A stretch of DNA of 29,670 bases from Conidiobolus incongruus B7586 (GCA_000697335.1 JNEM01010961.1:1-29670); one strand, 5' to 3'. Positions 1-10,702 are shown, counted from the first letter of the stretch. Notes: generated by a model not told the origin, from the sequence alone. Translations and numbers: made by a program.

Positions 1-618
1 ATAGGTTTTTTCAAATACATTAAGAATACTAATTAAAAATAATTTTATTTAAAAAAAATAATATAAAGTTTCCTAGTAATTAATTTTCTTTTATAAACTA
101 AATAAAAATAGCATATACTATTATAATTTATTACAATGATTAATATCTATTTATTAATAAAATACTTATTTAAAGGGATTTATAAAGGAGGTTAATTTAG
201 TTTAATCTAGTATCTTGATTTTTATTTTAATAAAGGATTATATATAAAGATTTAAGATTTACCAATTATAATTATTTGTTATAAAAGTTTAAGCTTCTAA
301 AGATATTTTACTAAGATTTATTTACCAATAGCTATTATAACTCTTTTTAAGTTCTAGTTAAATTATAAGATATTTATTTTGTATTTTTTTTTATTAAATT
401 GAGATTAAACTTTAATATATATAAAATACTTATAAAACTAATATTAAAGTATTTAGATAATTTTTTAGCTAAAATAAAAATGTACTTTTTGATATAATTT
501 TTTACTATATTAATAATTAAAAGAGCAATAGTTGAAATTGGTTTTTTAGATTTTAACAGGTTTTAGATAATTTTTTTCTTAATTTTAAAATGATTTACCT
601 AGTAATAAATTGTTAATT
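1..618 (-). mobile_element. Fragment of a mariner-like transposon, antisense
   Basis: The reverse complement of this stretch aligns almost end to end with about 907-1550 of the neighbouring mariner element, with many scattered base differences and few gaps. Matching landmarks include the segment around 172-225 against 1322-1369 and the segment around 540-618 against 907-990. It therefore holds the N-terminal and middle part of a related transposase on the minus strand. At the site matching the first catalytic Asp-Glu of the other copy it reads Gly-Lys, so it is not functional. It has no terminal inverted repeat in view: the window start cuts its 3' side, and its 5' side stops at the TA (619-620) that borders the complete element. 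It is either the host copy into which 621-2255 inserted or a truncated neighbour. The identity is seen directly; the order of events is inference. Confidence 0.75.
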
Positions 619-620
619 TA

Positions 621-895
621 TTATCTTAAATTTAAAATAATGTGAAATTCTTTAATTTCTAATATCTCAAATATATTATTAGTTTGAAATTAATAAATAT
701 ATATAAATTTAATAGGAAATTATATATTTTTAAAATATATATATATAAGATTTTTTTTGATTAAAAAATTAACTTTTTAAAATTGGTTATTTAATTTAAT
801 TATGCTTAAACCAAATAATAATCATCAAAAGTTTTTTAATTTATTATTAATAAAACTTAACTATAAATCCTTTAAAATTATTTAAAATTTACAAA
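621..895. repeat. Left terminal inverted repeat of the mariner-type element
   Basis: This block is the inverted partner of ~1950-2255. Long matching segments include 771-810 against 2060-2105 and 623-660 against 2215-2253. The inner edge is approximate because the arms differ by several small gaps near 860-895. Confidence 0.8.
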
Positions 896-906
896 CAACT
901 TTTGAT

Positions 907-1834
907 AATAAAATATTATCTAAATCAACAATTTATTACTAGGTAAATTATTTTAAAGCTAAGAAAGAAATTATCTAAAACTTATTAAAATCAAAAAAAC
1001 TAATTTTAACTATTATTTTTTTAATTGTTAATAAAGTAAAAAAATATATTAAAAAGGACTTTTTATTTTAGTTAGAGAATTAATTAAGTATTTTAATATT
1101 AGTTTTATAAGTATTTTATATTTATTAAAGTTTAAACTCAAATCAATAAAAAAAATACAAAATAAATACCAAATAATTTAACTAAAGCTTAGAAAAAAGC
1201 TAGAGTAGTTATTGTTAAATAAAACTTACTAAAATATTACTAGAAGCTTAAACTTTTATAGCAAATAATTATAATTGATGAATCTTAAATCTTTATATAT
1301 AATCTTTTACTAAAATATAAATCAAGATACTAGATTAAACTAAATTAACCTTTTCTACAAATCCCTTTAAATAAAAATTTTGTTAATAAGCAAATATTAA
1401 CTATTATAATGGATTATAATAGTATATACTACTTTTACTTAGTTCTTAAAGGAAAATATATTAAAAGTAAATTTTATATTGCTTTTTTGAAAAAAAGTAT
1501 TTCTAATTGGTGTTCTTAATATAATTAGAGAAAATTTATTATTTTGCATGATAATTGCAAAATATATAAATATAAAGCTATAAAAAACTTTCTAATAAAA
1601 AATAACTGGAAAAAACTACTATATCTAGTATATTCTTTAGATTATAACCTATGTAACTATAATTGCTTTAAGCAATTAAAAAACCAGCTTGTTGGAAAGA
1701 AAATTTTTGCAAAAAAATTTAATTGGTTTGTAAAACATTAAATATCAGTCTTTAATAAAAAGAATTGTTTTTTAAGTGTTAAATCTTTATTAAAAATATA
1801 GCAGAAAGTTATTAATAATAAAAGAAACTATTAA
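907..1834 (+). pseudogene. Mariner transposase remnant (DD34D type)
   Basis: The DDE transposase that would cut and paste this element is recognisable in one frame from about 1277 to 1834. In order there is an IDES motif (first catalytic Asp, 1277), the stretch YLVLKGKYIKSKFY (from about 1436), then HDN with the second Asp at 1550, and a segment aligning with the mariner YSPDLAPSDYHLF block but reading YSLDYNLCNYNCF. The third catalytic residue, 34 positions after the HDN Asp, is Asn instead of Asp. LKNQLVGKK and a C-terminal tail ending at the stop 1832-1834 complete the family pattern. In-frame stops fall at Trp or Gln positions, for example just after DES and before RKFIILHDN. Pro to Leu, Asp to Asn and Trp to stop changes are all explained by C:G to T:A transitions. 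The N-terminal DNA-binding half (907-1270) is badly eroded and the start codon cannot be placed. Confidence 0.8.
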
Positions 1835-1949
1835 ATTTATTTTATATTATATATATTTTTATAAATTAAATATTAAAATATTTATTTTTTTTGAATTACA
1901 AAATATTCCCATTATTAGAAATACAGAGTAATAGATAATACTACATTAT

Positions 1950-2255
1950 TAAAAACTATTTGTAAATTTTAAATAGCTTTAAAAAATTTTAAAAAGCTTA
2001 TAGTTAAATTTTACTAATGATAAAATATAAGACTTTTGATAAATACTATTTGGTTTAAATATGATTAAATTAAATAACCAATTTTAAAAAGTTAATTTTT
2101 TAATCAAAAAAGTTATTATATATATATATATATATATATAATTTAAAACTACATAATTTCCTATTTATTATATATATATTTGTTTATTTAAAACAAATGA
2201 TATGTTTGAAAAATCAGAAATTAAAAAATTTCCCATTATTTTAAATTCAAGGTAA
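1950..2255. repeat. Right terminal inverted repeat of the mariner-type element
   Basis: Inverted partner of 621-~895. It is somewhat longer than the left arm, partly because of the alternating TA run at 2118-2141. It ends at 2255, followed directly by the second TA of the target duplication. Confidence 0.8.
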
Positions 2256-4461
2256 TATTATTTTAACTTGAATTTAATTGATCAATAATATATAATTGAT
2301 CAAAACAATAGAAAATTATTACCTTAAGCTATAAGGAATAAGATTAAATATATTAATAATAACTCATAATTATTATCTTTAATATTTATATATATTGATA
2401 TATTAAATTATTGAGGTTAATTATAAATTGTCAAAAAATTATTCATCTATATTTCAAATTTTCAATATATTACAATTCATTATATTTTACATAAAAACCA
2501 AAAATGATGGATCCAAACATATTTTTAATAAAATTTATTGCAATTTATTACATCTTCATCATTTCACTCTAAATATTTTTAAAAAAATTATTATATTAAA
2601 TATAGTTTTAATGAAAAAAATATAATTTTTAATATGATTCGGTCTTTATACTGTCCCTCTTAGTTCCTAAAAATTTTTAAATATTCGTTAATTTAAATGT
2701 ATTTTACAAAATGCCGTAAAATATAAATAAATACTATCAACCTTGGGTGTAACTATTTTTGCATAATTGGCTTATTGTTACTTTTTCCGATGAATGTTTT
2801 TTAGTAACTATGAGGCAAAATAATAATTGGAGATTGGCGTATATAAAAAGCTTTTCTATCAAGAGCAGCTTGCAATAATTAATCTTAACAAATTATAAAA
2901 ATAATATGGAATAAATACATTAATTATCAAATTGTTTTACAATATTTACATATCAGAATTAGTATTAATTTTAATTTCATTTTGATATTCATTAAAATTT
3001 GATACTTTAATTCTTGTCATTAATGATGTGTATGTAATTTTTGTCACTGTTACAATCTCATTAAAACAATGGTTGTATAAATTTATAAATCAGCTAATAC
3101 ACTGAAAAAATGCGCTAATAAATTAGTAATATGCGTCTCAATTAAGTTTTTCATTTTGGTAAAATTTTAAAAATAAAAATATCAATATCTAATACATCAA
3201 TACATCCAATTACATAGTATTGCATTTCAAAATTAACCGCCCATCTAGATTCAACAGTTGAGGCAATACTATTTGTAGGTCCATAATTAAAGGATATCAT
3301 TCACCGAATTAATTATTTAAATAAGCTTATTAATAAACAATTTACTTAATCGTATTACGAGTACTTTTCCAACAACCATCTTTATTGAAAAAACTTATAA
3401 ATCACAACAATAGCTTCAAGTTGTGAATATAAATTATTTAAACCCGAATCAACAATCGAATACATACACTTGGATTAATTTATAAAAAAGGCAATCTGAG
3501 AATCATATTGGCAAAATTAATGACCAAACGAGTTAATTAAATGGTTGGTTTCTTATAATCTTAATAAAAATCAAGTTTAATTCCATTTATTTTCACTTAT
3601 AATTTCAATTTGAATAAGCAAATCTTCGGAATAGCTTAATGATTATACAGCAATCCAAGAAGTATATTATTTGACCAAGAGTTTATTCATAATATTTGTA
3701 TATAAATTTTCTGTAAGATCATTGATTTGATGTGATATTAACTTGGAACTTTCATTAATTTATTTAGTTTTGCGTCTTTGAAATATTGGTGATAACTCTC
3801 TGGCCAATCAAATTGCTAAATATATATTATAATTTTTAGAATTTGAAGTAAAATACTATTAGACCACATCATATAAGTATAATATTGGTTCCATATCGAG
3901 TATATATATGAGGGTGAGTTTAAAAAATTTATTAAGCTAAATATATTAATCTTTCATGTGTAAAAAATTGGTTATCAATAATATCTATTAAATTTAAAAG
4001 GTTCATTTACTCCCTAAAAATATTACTGAAAATTTCACTAAATTTAATGACTGTTATTAATCAAATGTCTTGGAAAACAAAGTCAAAAAGAACTGAAAAT
4101 GAATATCAATATTACTGTATTTATCTCTTTAATGCTTGTAATCACTAGTGTAAAGTGATCAATTAAGGTTTATACTATTCATCAAAATTAGGCAAAGTAA
4201 ATACAGGTGACGTTTCACATTTTTCCACTTTAACAGTAAAGCATCCCAAAATAATGTTATCTTTATTTCCTAATTTAGTAATCGTAGATTGATAGGAACT
4301 TAGAATGGATGATATCAACCTTAGAATCCGAGTGATATGCTCACTTCATCCAACTGAGGTGTAACCTGAAATTGGCCTTGAATGGATAATTCCAGATTGA
4401 TTAGAGAGAATCTTTACGTCCCTTAAATCAAAGGTATAATTCCTTATAGATCCAACTTCCA
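2256..4461. other. Intergenic region between the mariner element and asparagine synthetase
   Basis: No reading frame with recognisable protein character was found on either strand. A possible 65-codon frame near 2428-2625 lacks an ATG start and is low-complexity Lys/Asn/Ile-rich sequence, so it is not called. The stretch 2820-2870 looks like a lone core promoter: two ATTGG pentamers, then TATAAAAAG at 2842-2850, with no credible frame after it. From about 3200 onward the DNA is somewhat less AT-rich than 1-2600. That may reflect the upstream region of the next gene or an old decayed sequence. Confidence 0.6.
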
Positions 4462-4468
4462 TATAAAT
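4462..4468 (+). promoter_or_regulatory. Possible TATA element of asparagine synthetase
   Basis: TATAAAT lies about 54-60 bp upstream of the ATG, inside a locally GC-richer patch with C/A-rich sequence following it up to the start codon. The spacing would put transcription start near 4490 and leave a short leader. In such AT-rich DNA a TATA match alone is weak evidence; position relative to the gene is the main support. Confidence 0.35.
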
Positions 4469-4521
4469 ACCGCCATCGTCCATCACACATACTAAACAGC
4501 ATATCAATATAATCATTAATA

Positions 4522-6265
4522 ATGTGTGGTATTTTTTGTATCTTAAACGTTCCCAACCACGATAACTCCTCTGCAGAACAAATCAGAAGAACTGCTTTAA
4601 GTCAGTCCAAGTTGATCCGTCACCGTGGTCCTGATTGGAGCGGTTGTGAAGTCGTCTATGACCCCCAGAACGAAAAGAACATTAAACATATCTTCTGTCA
4701 CGAGCGTTTGGCTATTGTTGGTGTTGGTAAGTATCATTGTAATATTAATCAGCTTTTAGACTAATTAGATCTCAGACAGTGGTGCCCAACCCTTGGTCGA
4801 TGCTGAAAACACTATTATCTTATGTGTCAATGGTGAAATCTACAACCACCTTGAACTTAGGAAATTATTGCCTGAAGACACTGTTTACCAAACCCACTCT
4901 GACTGTGAAGTGATCATCCATTTATACAAGAAATTTGGTGCTGATTTTGTCCATCAACTCAGAGGTATGTTCTCCTTTACTTTATATGATAAGACCCAAG
5001 ATAGATGGTTGGTTGCCAGAGACCCCATGGGTATCACCACTCTTTACCAAGGTTTTGATACCAAGAGCCCTAGCTCTTTGTTTATCGCTTCTGAAATGAA
5101 GTCACTCCAATCCTCTTGTGATAAGATCAGCATCTTCCCTCCTGGTCACATTTTGGACTCTAAAGTTGGTGAACCCAAGCGCTACTACAACCCCGAATGG
5201 TGGTTAGGAAACGATTTCAAGCCTACTGAAGCTCTTGACCTTAAAGCCCTTCGTGAATCCCTCGAACAATCCGTTCGTCGTCGTCTCATGACTGAAGTTC
5301 CCTATGGTGTCTTATTATCAGGTGGTTTAGATTCCAGTTTGATTGCCAGTATTGCTGTTAGAGAACTTGAAAGAGCTAAGGCCGACCCTGAAGATGATAA
5401 ATCTAGTTACACTGGCTGGCCCACTCTTCACTCCTTCTCTGTTGGTCTTCCCAACGCTCCTGACTTGAAGGCTGCCAGAGAAGTTGCTAAATTCATTGGT
5501 ACTCGTCACCACGAATTCACTTTCACCATTGAAGAAGGTCACGATGCCTTAAAAGATGTCATTTATCACTTGGAAACCTATGACGTTACCACCATCCGTG
5601 CTAGTACCCCCATGTACTTGTTAAGTCGTAAGATCAAGGCCATGGGTGTCAAGATGGTCTTAAGTGGTGAAGGTTCTGATGAGGTCTTCGGTGGTTACCT
5701 CTACTTCCATCAAGCTCCTGACGCCAAATCTTTCCATGACGAAACCGTCTCTCGTGTTTCCAAGCTTCACTTGGCTGATTGTTTGAGAGCCAACAAGAGT
5801 ACTATGGCCTGGGGTTTGGAAGCTCGTGTCCCCTTCTTGGATGTTGACTTCCTCGACCTTGCCATGAAGCTCGATCCTGAAGAAAAGGTCATCAAACCTG
5901 GTAGAATTGAAAAGTACATCTTACGTAAGGCTTTCGATGACAAAGAAACTCCCTACCTCCCTGAACATATCCTTTGGCGCCAAAAGGAACAATTCTCAGA
6001 TGGTGTTGGTTACAGTTGGATTGATTCCCTCAGAGACAGAGCTCAAATCGAAGTCTCCGACGAAGAATTCGCCACCGCTGCCCAAAGATGGCCTGTTGAC
6101 ACTCCTGATACCAAGGAAGCTTTCTGGTACAGATCTCTCTTTGACGAATTATTCCCCAATCCCGCTGCTGCCACAACAGTTGAAAGATGGATCCCCCGTA
6201 AAGACTGGGGTTGTTCCACAGATCCTTCTGGTAGAGCTCAAAAAGTTCACGAACAAGCTTACTAA
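4522..6265 (+). CDS. ASN1: Asparagine synthetase, glutamine-hydrolysing (two exons)
   Basis: This enzyme makes asparagine from aspartate, ATP and glutamine in the cytosol. Joining exon 4522-4726 to exon 4776-6265 gives 564 residues, close to the roughly 570 of yeast Asn1/Asn2. The N-terminal glutaminase (Ntn) domain starts with MCGIF, where Cys2 becomes the nucleophile once Met1 is removed. It continues with RHRGPD, RLAIVGVDSGAQP across the splice junction, and NGEIYNH at about 87-93. The synthetase domain has the pyrophosphate loop SGGLDSS at about 250-256, SGEGSDE at about 365-371, and [10 protein letters not shown]. The ATG sits directly before Cys2, so the start is certain. Codon choice is strongly biased, with many C-ending codons (AAG, TTC, GTC), as expected of a highly expressed gene and unlike the flanking DNA. 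No damage is seen. Fungi may carry ASN1 and ASN2 paralogues, so the number in the symbol is nominal. Confidence 0.97.
4727..4775 (+). other. 49-bp spliceosomal intron in asparagine synthetase
   Basis: The donor is GTAAGT and the acceptor ATCTCAG, with a CTAAT branch-like site at 4761-4765, about 10 nt before the acceptor. Removing 4727-4775 rejoins a split Asp codon (G plus AC) and restores RLAIVGVDSGAQP, which matches the family consensus. Other AG choices nearby (after 4752, 4759, 4768 and 4779) fail to keep that phase and sequence. Unspliced message would stop at the in-frame TAG within the intron. Confidence 0.92.
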
Positions 6266-9258
6266 ATCTCAAGTATATAAATTGATTTACCATGAACTCA
6301 TATATAAAGAACAGATCATTCGATTGCAATTTCAGTTTAATTTAAGATTTTTGATATTCTGTAGGTAATATTTGATATATTCAATTTAGGTATTACTATT
6401 GATTTTATTATTAAATTCAATATCTTTATTCCAAATGATAAGCATATGATCAAATTTTCACAAATTGATAAGTTCTAATTTTACTAAAAGAGGCTACATA
6501 CCCATAACCATGGTACAAACTAACCAGAACAGCATTTCCTTGATGATGTTATTCCTTAACATTTGCCAAAGTCTCCATCCCTATCTCGGGACAGAACTTT
6601 ACAATTATTTTCAATCCTATTTAATCTTCATTCTTGGCAACTTGTCCAATTTGAGTAACATTAGTCGAGTGGATTGAAATACTCTGTTCAATTTGATCCA
6701 TTTCTTTGATTTTGTAATCTTATTTGAGATCGAGACTTTATTGGAATCTATATCAATTTGATATTTATTATGTTTTAATGACATTCTATCAATTTTAATA
6801 TTCTATCAAACAGTTCAATTCATTCTAATCAAATTTTCATTAATCAAAAATCTATTTTTCAATTTTTTTCTAATTATACGTAGATTTTAATAATGATTCA
6901 ATTTATTTATATCATTGATTAATACTTTAAATTATACATTATTTCATACAATAATGTTAATAATTATTAAATTCTAAAATAATTATTGGCAATGATGTAC
7001 AGATTATCATTATTTATAAATAAATTTTACTCTAAATTTCTAAAATATATCAATATTTACACTTAGTATATGTTTTGTTATTATTATAATCAAGATTACA
7101 ACTCCATTTTTACCATATCATAAAAGTAATGGCTTTTATTTATTTAAAGTGAAAAATAGTAATATTAATTATGGATTTCAGTTATGTTATGCATGACTAA
7201 TTTGTCAATTTTTAAATAAATTGATATTTGAAGCAAGTTAAATATTATATTAATTTTTTTTGATTGGATATTTAATGCCGTTGGCAATTTATCCAGCATA
7301 AATTATATAATCATAAAAGTTTTAGGATTTGGTTTTTGAATAAATGAAAATTTTAAATAGAAATCCCATTAATATTTCAATGGTAAATATTATAATACGA
7401 TAATATGAGATCCCAAAGTGTTATCCCTGTCACCACTGCTAACTTCGGGTTTCTATTCTATAAGGAGCCTTTGCCTTAATTGACCATTACTTGCGACTCA
7501 TGTCATAATATTAATCAGTCTTAATGACTAAATCCAATGTCTTATTCCAAACACCACTTTAACCAATAAATCCTCAAATACACTTACCCAATATTAAATA
7601 ACAACAATAGCCAATGCCTCTCACATTGCACCATCCATAATACCCATAGAGAAACTACAATAATATAATCGCGAAAATTGGAAAAAATTATCAAACCATT
7701 TAATAATTAAGTTACAGTGAGCAATTATCTATTGTTCAAAATATTTAAATTATTATACAAACTATTATATTGTATTGATGATTTAAATAATTCATTTATA
7801 GTATATCAATTAAATAATTATTAAATAAATACATTAATATCAAATTTTTAAATAATATTAATATTGAACAAAATTTATTTATTAATTTTGACCAGTGATA
7901 TATAAATAATAATTAACAAACTCTGAAATTATTAACACATTAATATAAATTTATTATTTAAAATTATATATCATAAAAAAATTATGAATTAAATGAAAAT
8001 ATTTTAAAATTTAAAAAAAATAATTTATTCACCTATAATACATTAAATTCAATTTTTCATTCCATTTTTTAAATTTTAAATATTTATTAAAAATATATTC
8101 ATAAAAGATAATTGGATAAATTGCTTATTGTTAAAGAATTTTCAACTCCATTTCACAAAATATGCTATCCATAAATAATTTGAATATTACTAAATATATT
8201 TGAACTAATTATATGGGAAATTCAGATAAAAATTGATAATAATATAATTTTATAAACCAAAATATGATTTAAGAAGGTTAAAAAAGTACTGATAATATTA
8301 TATAAACTTAAGAGTAAATGATTAATAAGGGTCTTTAATTAAATATACAATATTCACTACATCCATTAATATATGCTATATTAAAGTTACTTGAATGTTA
8401 CTATTTTTCCAAAACTAAATATATTTAATCATTAGTTAATAATGATATATAATTTTAATTAACCTATTTGTCATGGTAAATATTATCATTACATATTAAA
8501 AATAATATGTAATAATATTTTAAAATGTGTAAAATAAAACTTGAACTGTAGATATATTAAAATTTTTCAATTATTCCATTATATTAAATAATTGACTCAT
8601 AAGAGTGTTTAATATAAAATTTAAATACTTTTAAGGTTAAAAATATTAGTGATATAATGCATCGTCCAGTATACGCTTACAATTTTGAAAATTGATCGCT
8701 TTTTAAATCTCATTATAACTTTTAAGGTTTGAATATGATAGAACTATTCTAATTATAAATGGAAATAGTATTAAATAGATTTAACTATAATTAAAATGAT
8801 TTACATTTAAATAATCTAAAATATATAACTAATCTAATTAGAATACTCCAAATTATTATTAATAATTAATAATTAAATATTAGATCAAAAATTTGTATTT
8901 GGTAATAAAGCTGACAAGATTTATTATAATGTTATCAATGAATGATATTAGTTAGTCAATGAAATTTCAGAGATACATAAATTAATATATTAAAAATATT
9001 TTATTAATTAGTTAATAGATTCTTTTTATTTATATGAAATTGAGGTATTTATTCAACTTACCAATCCAAGTAATTTAGTAATCCAACTTTCTAATAATTT
9101 GAAACACCGTAAATTATTTTTTAGTTTGAAAATTGATCATCAATCCAATTCCAGTAACCTTAAAAAACTTTGTATTCATTATAAATTATAGTTAAATCTT
9201 GTACTGAAATATCATATGCTATATATAAGTCAAAGTTTTATGTTTTAATTATGATTCA
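6266..9258. other. Intergenic region, about 3 kb, mostly AT-rich
   Basis: No gene could be supported. A 70-codon plus-strand frame at 6465-6677 lies in a slightly GC-richer patch; from its inner ATG at 6510 it encodes a 55-residue, partly hydrophobic peptide with no recognised domain and no homologous context, so it is left uncalled. A second GC-richer island at about 7395-7675 has no long frame on either strand and may be an old gene relic. A 14-bp word, TTTGAAAATTGATC, occurs at 8684-8697 and again at 9125-9138 in the same direction ahead of the next gene. The rest is long A/T runs with no tRNA or rRNA signature noticed. Confidence 0.55.
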
Positions 9259-10677
9259 ATGAATTACACTATTCAAGGTATTAATAACAGTGTTGAGGTT
9301 TATCATGCACTACATTCGAACGATCAGATTATACAGTTTTTAAATCAGTTGAAGTCTTGGTTGGATGTCACTTTCAGTGGAGGATCTTTGATATTCAATA
9401 TATTTTTACTCATATTTATGAAATTGAAAGCGCGTTTCAATATATTGTCAAATAGTCGTGAAGTACCTAATGACGATGAGAATGAAGATCAAATGACAGA
9501 TGGTGAAAAACGTTTGACCAAGTGTATCTTCTGGAATAGCTATATATCGGGCTTAACTAACATCATTATACTATCCATTCAAAAACTACCGATTGATCAT
9601 CGTATTTTTGAATATATCAATACTACGTTTCGACCCAATTTTAATCAACTAATAATGAATACCAATTTCAACTTAATTCTGATATTAAATCTAGTAAAAT
9701 ATCAATTTAAAAACAAGTTAAAAGTAATGGGCTATGGTATAGTGAGCTGTATCTCTGTGGGTAGTGTTTTATCATTTATTTCGAATTTCATTTGGGACCC
9801 TATAACTACTAATTGGTTAAATATTTTTAATTTTATTGTTTTAAAAATGAGTCTTTTCGGTATTTTAACTTTTCAGTTTGCAAATTTGTTGGTTGGGCTC
9901 AATAGAGAATATGAAAATAATGCTATGGAGAGATGCACCAATCATAATGCGAGTGCGGATGGGAAAAGGTGGAATAGTACTAGTGATTCTGTAACTATCA
10001 GAAGTGAAAGGATTTTTAAAGATCGAGAGCTTACTCTAGTTAATGAAATATATCAGAATGAAAAAGACTACGGTTTAGACTCAGACTCAAAAACAGACAC
10101 CCTTAAGGAGGAACCACAACAGGAATGGAATAATGGTCACCGACTGAAAAGAAAGTATAATTTCAACTATAACATCATCGCATTCAATGCCAATTATGTC
10201 ACAAATTCCGCGAATACAGCATATGAGGAGCCAAGAAAAGAAATTCAATCTAGCCAAAATAGTCAAGATCGAATCGATATTGATCTAGGAGTTTCCAGAG
10301 ACGACACGGTAGTTAATAATTATCCACTATCCAGCCAAATATCCAGAAATGATCAAAATGAATCCAATTTGCAAAGTTGTCTTCCCAATGAAGTCAAAAT
10401 CTTTATGAAATCATGTGCTACATTATCTCTGACCTTAGGCACTCTAATCATGTCGAATTTAACAGTTGCATCCAATTTCATTGGCCAGCGAATTAAATTC
10501 AAGTATTTGGACTACATTCAAGAACTCATAACTGAAGTACTGCCCGTTATGATGAACTTTATTCAAATCTTCTTCCCAATATTGCTTAATTTAAAATTCT
10601 TTAAATTTCCTATTAAATGGAGGAGGAATAATCTTGGAAATTTGAAAAATGGAAAAGATAACCAAGAAAGTAAATAA
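9259..10677 (+). CDS. Predicted seven-transmembrane protein, possibly a GPCR
   Basis: The 472-residue product has seven hydrophobic segments by inspection: about 35-56, 88-108, 128-150, 157-178, 186-213, 382-407 and 422-447. A short N-terminus carries Asn-X-Ser/Thr sites (NYT at 2-4, NNS at 9-11). A polar, Asn/Ser/Asp-rich loop of about 165 residues separates segments 5 and 6, and a Lys/Arg-rich tail follows segment 7. That layout (short outside tail, long third inner loop, basic end) is typical of class A-like receptors, which some early-diverging fungi such as Conidiobolus carry in number. The usual DRY after helix 3 is not present (VKYQF is there instead), and NPxxY in helix 7 is at best the weak FFPILLNL. 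Ligand and partner G protein cannot be inferred. An unrelated seven-pass membrane protein is the main alternative. ATATATAA at 9221-9228 is a possible TATA element, giving a very short leader. No intron is needed. Confidence 0.6.
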   Translation: MNYTIQGINNSVEVYHALHSNDQIIQFLNQLKSWLDVTFSGGSLIFNIFLLIFMKLKARFNILSNSREVPNDDENEDQMTDGEKRLTKCIFWNSYISGLTNIIILSIQKLPIDHRIFEYINTTFRPNFNQLIMNTNFNLILILNLVKYQFKNKLKVMGYGIVSCISVGSVLSFISNFIWDPITTNWLNIFNFIVLKMSLFGILTFQFANLLVGLNREYENNAMERCTNHNASADGKRWNSTSDSVTIRSERIFKDRELTLVNEIYQNEKDYGLDSDSKTDTLKEEPQQEWNNGHRLKRKYNFNYNIIAFNANYVTNSANTAYEEPRKEIQSSQNSQDRIDIDLGVSRDDTVVNNYPLSSQISRNDQNESNLQSCLPNEVKIFMKSCATLSLTLGTLIMSNLTVASNFIGQRIKFKYLDYIQELITEVLPVMMNFIQIFFPILLNLKFFKFPIKWRRNNLGNLKNGKDNQESK

Positions 10678-10696
10678 TACTTAACTATTCATAAGA

Positions 10697-10702
10697 AATA
10701 AA
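10697..10702 (+). terminator. Possible polyadenylation signal after the seven-pass protein gene
   Basis: AATAAA occurs 20 bp after the stop codon and is followed by T-rich sequence. In DNA this AT-rich the hexamer is common by chance, so this is a positional suggestion only. Confidence 0.3.

Larger units (their letters stand above)
621..2255 (+). mobile_element. Complete but decayed mariner-type (DD34D) DNA transposon
   Basis: The element is 1,635 bp long, bounded by TA at 619-620 and 2256-2257, the usual Tc1/mariner target duplication. Its ends are inverted repeats: 621-~895 matches the reverse complement of ~1950-2255, with tips reading TTA(C/T)CTT(G/A)AATTTAAAA. About 270-300 bp is long for mariner, whose inverted repeats are usually near 30 bp, and recalls the longer repeats of some Tc1 elements. 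Between the repeats lies a transposase remnant on the plus strand. A (TA)n run near 2118-2141 lies inside the right repeat and has widened it. The element is non-autonomous: its transposase has in-frame stops and a lost catalytic Asp. Family is assigned from the transposase motifs and the TA duplication; no database search was possible. Confidence 0.85.

Noticed and set aside
2118-2141. (TA)n run treated as a stand-alone microsatellite
   Set aside because: It lies inside the mariner right inverted repeat and matches a shorter run in the left arm, so it is an expansion within the element.
4727-4768. Earlier acceptor (TAG at 4766-4768) for the asparagine synthetase intron
   Set aside because: It would join exon 1 out of phase with exon 2; the AG at 4774-4775 restores the conserved VDSGAQP.
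5327-6368. Frames overlapping asparagine synthetase on the minus strand (5327-5542, 6030-6329) and in another plus frame (5907-6368)
   Set aside because: They are shadows of a well-conserved coding exon and have no recognisable features of their own.
6465-6677. 70-codon plus-strand frame downstream of asparagine synthetase
   Set aside because: No domain, no clear start context and no sign of splicing to other coding sequence; noted only as a GC-richer patch.
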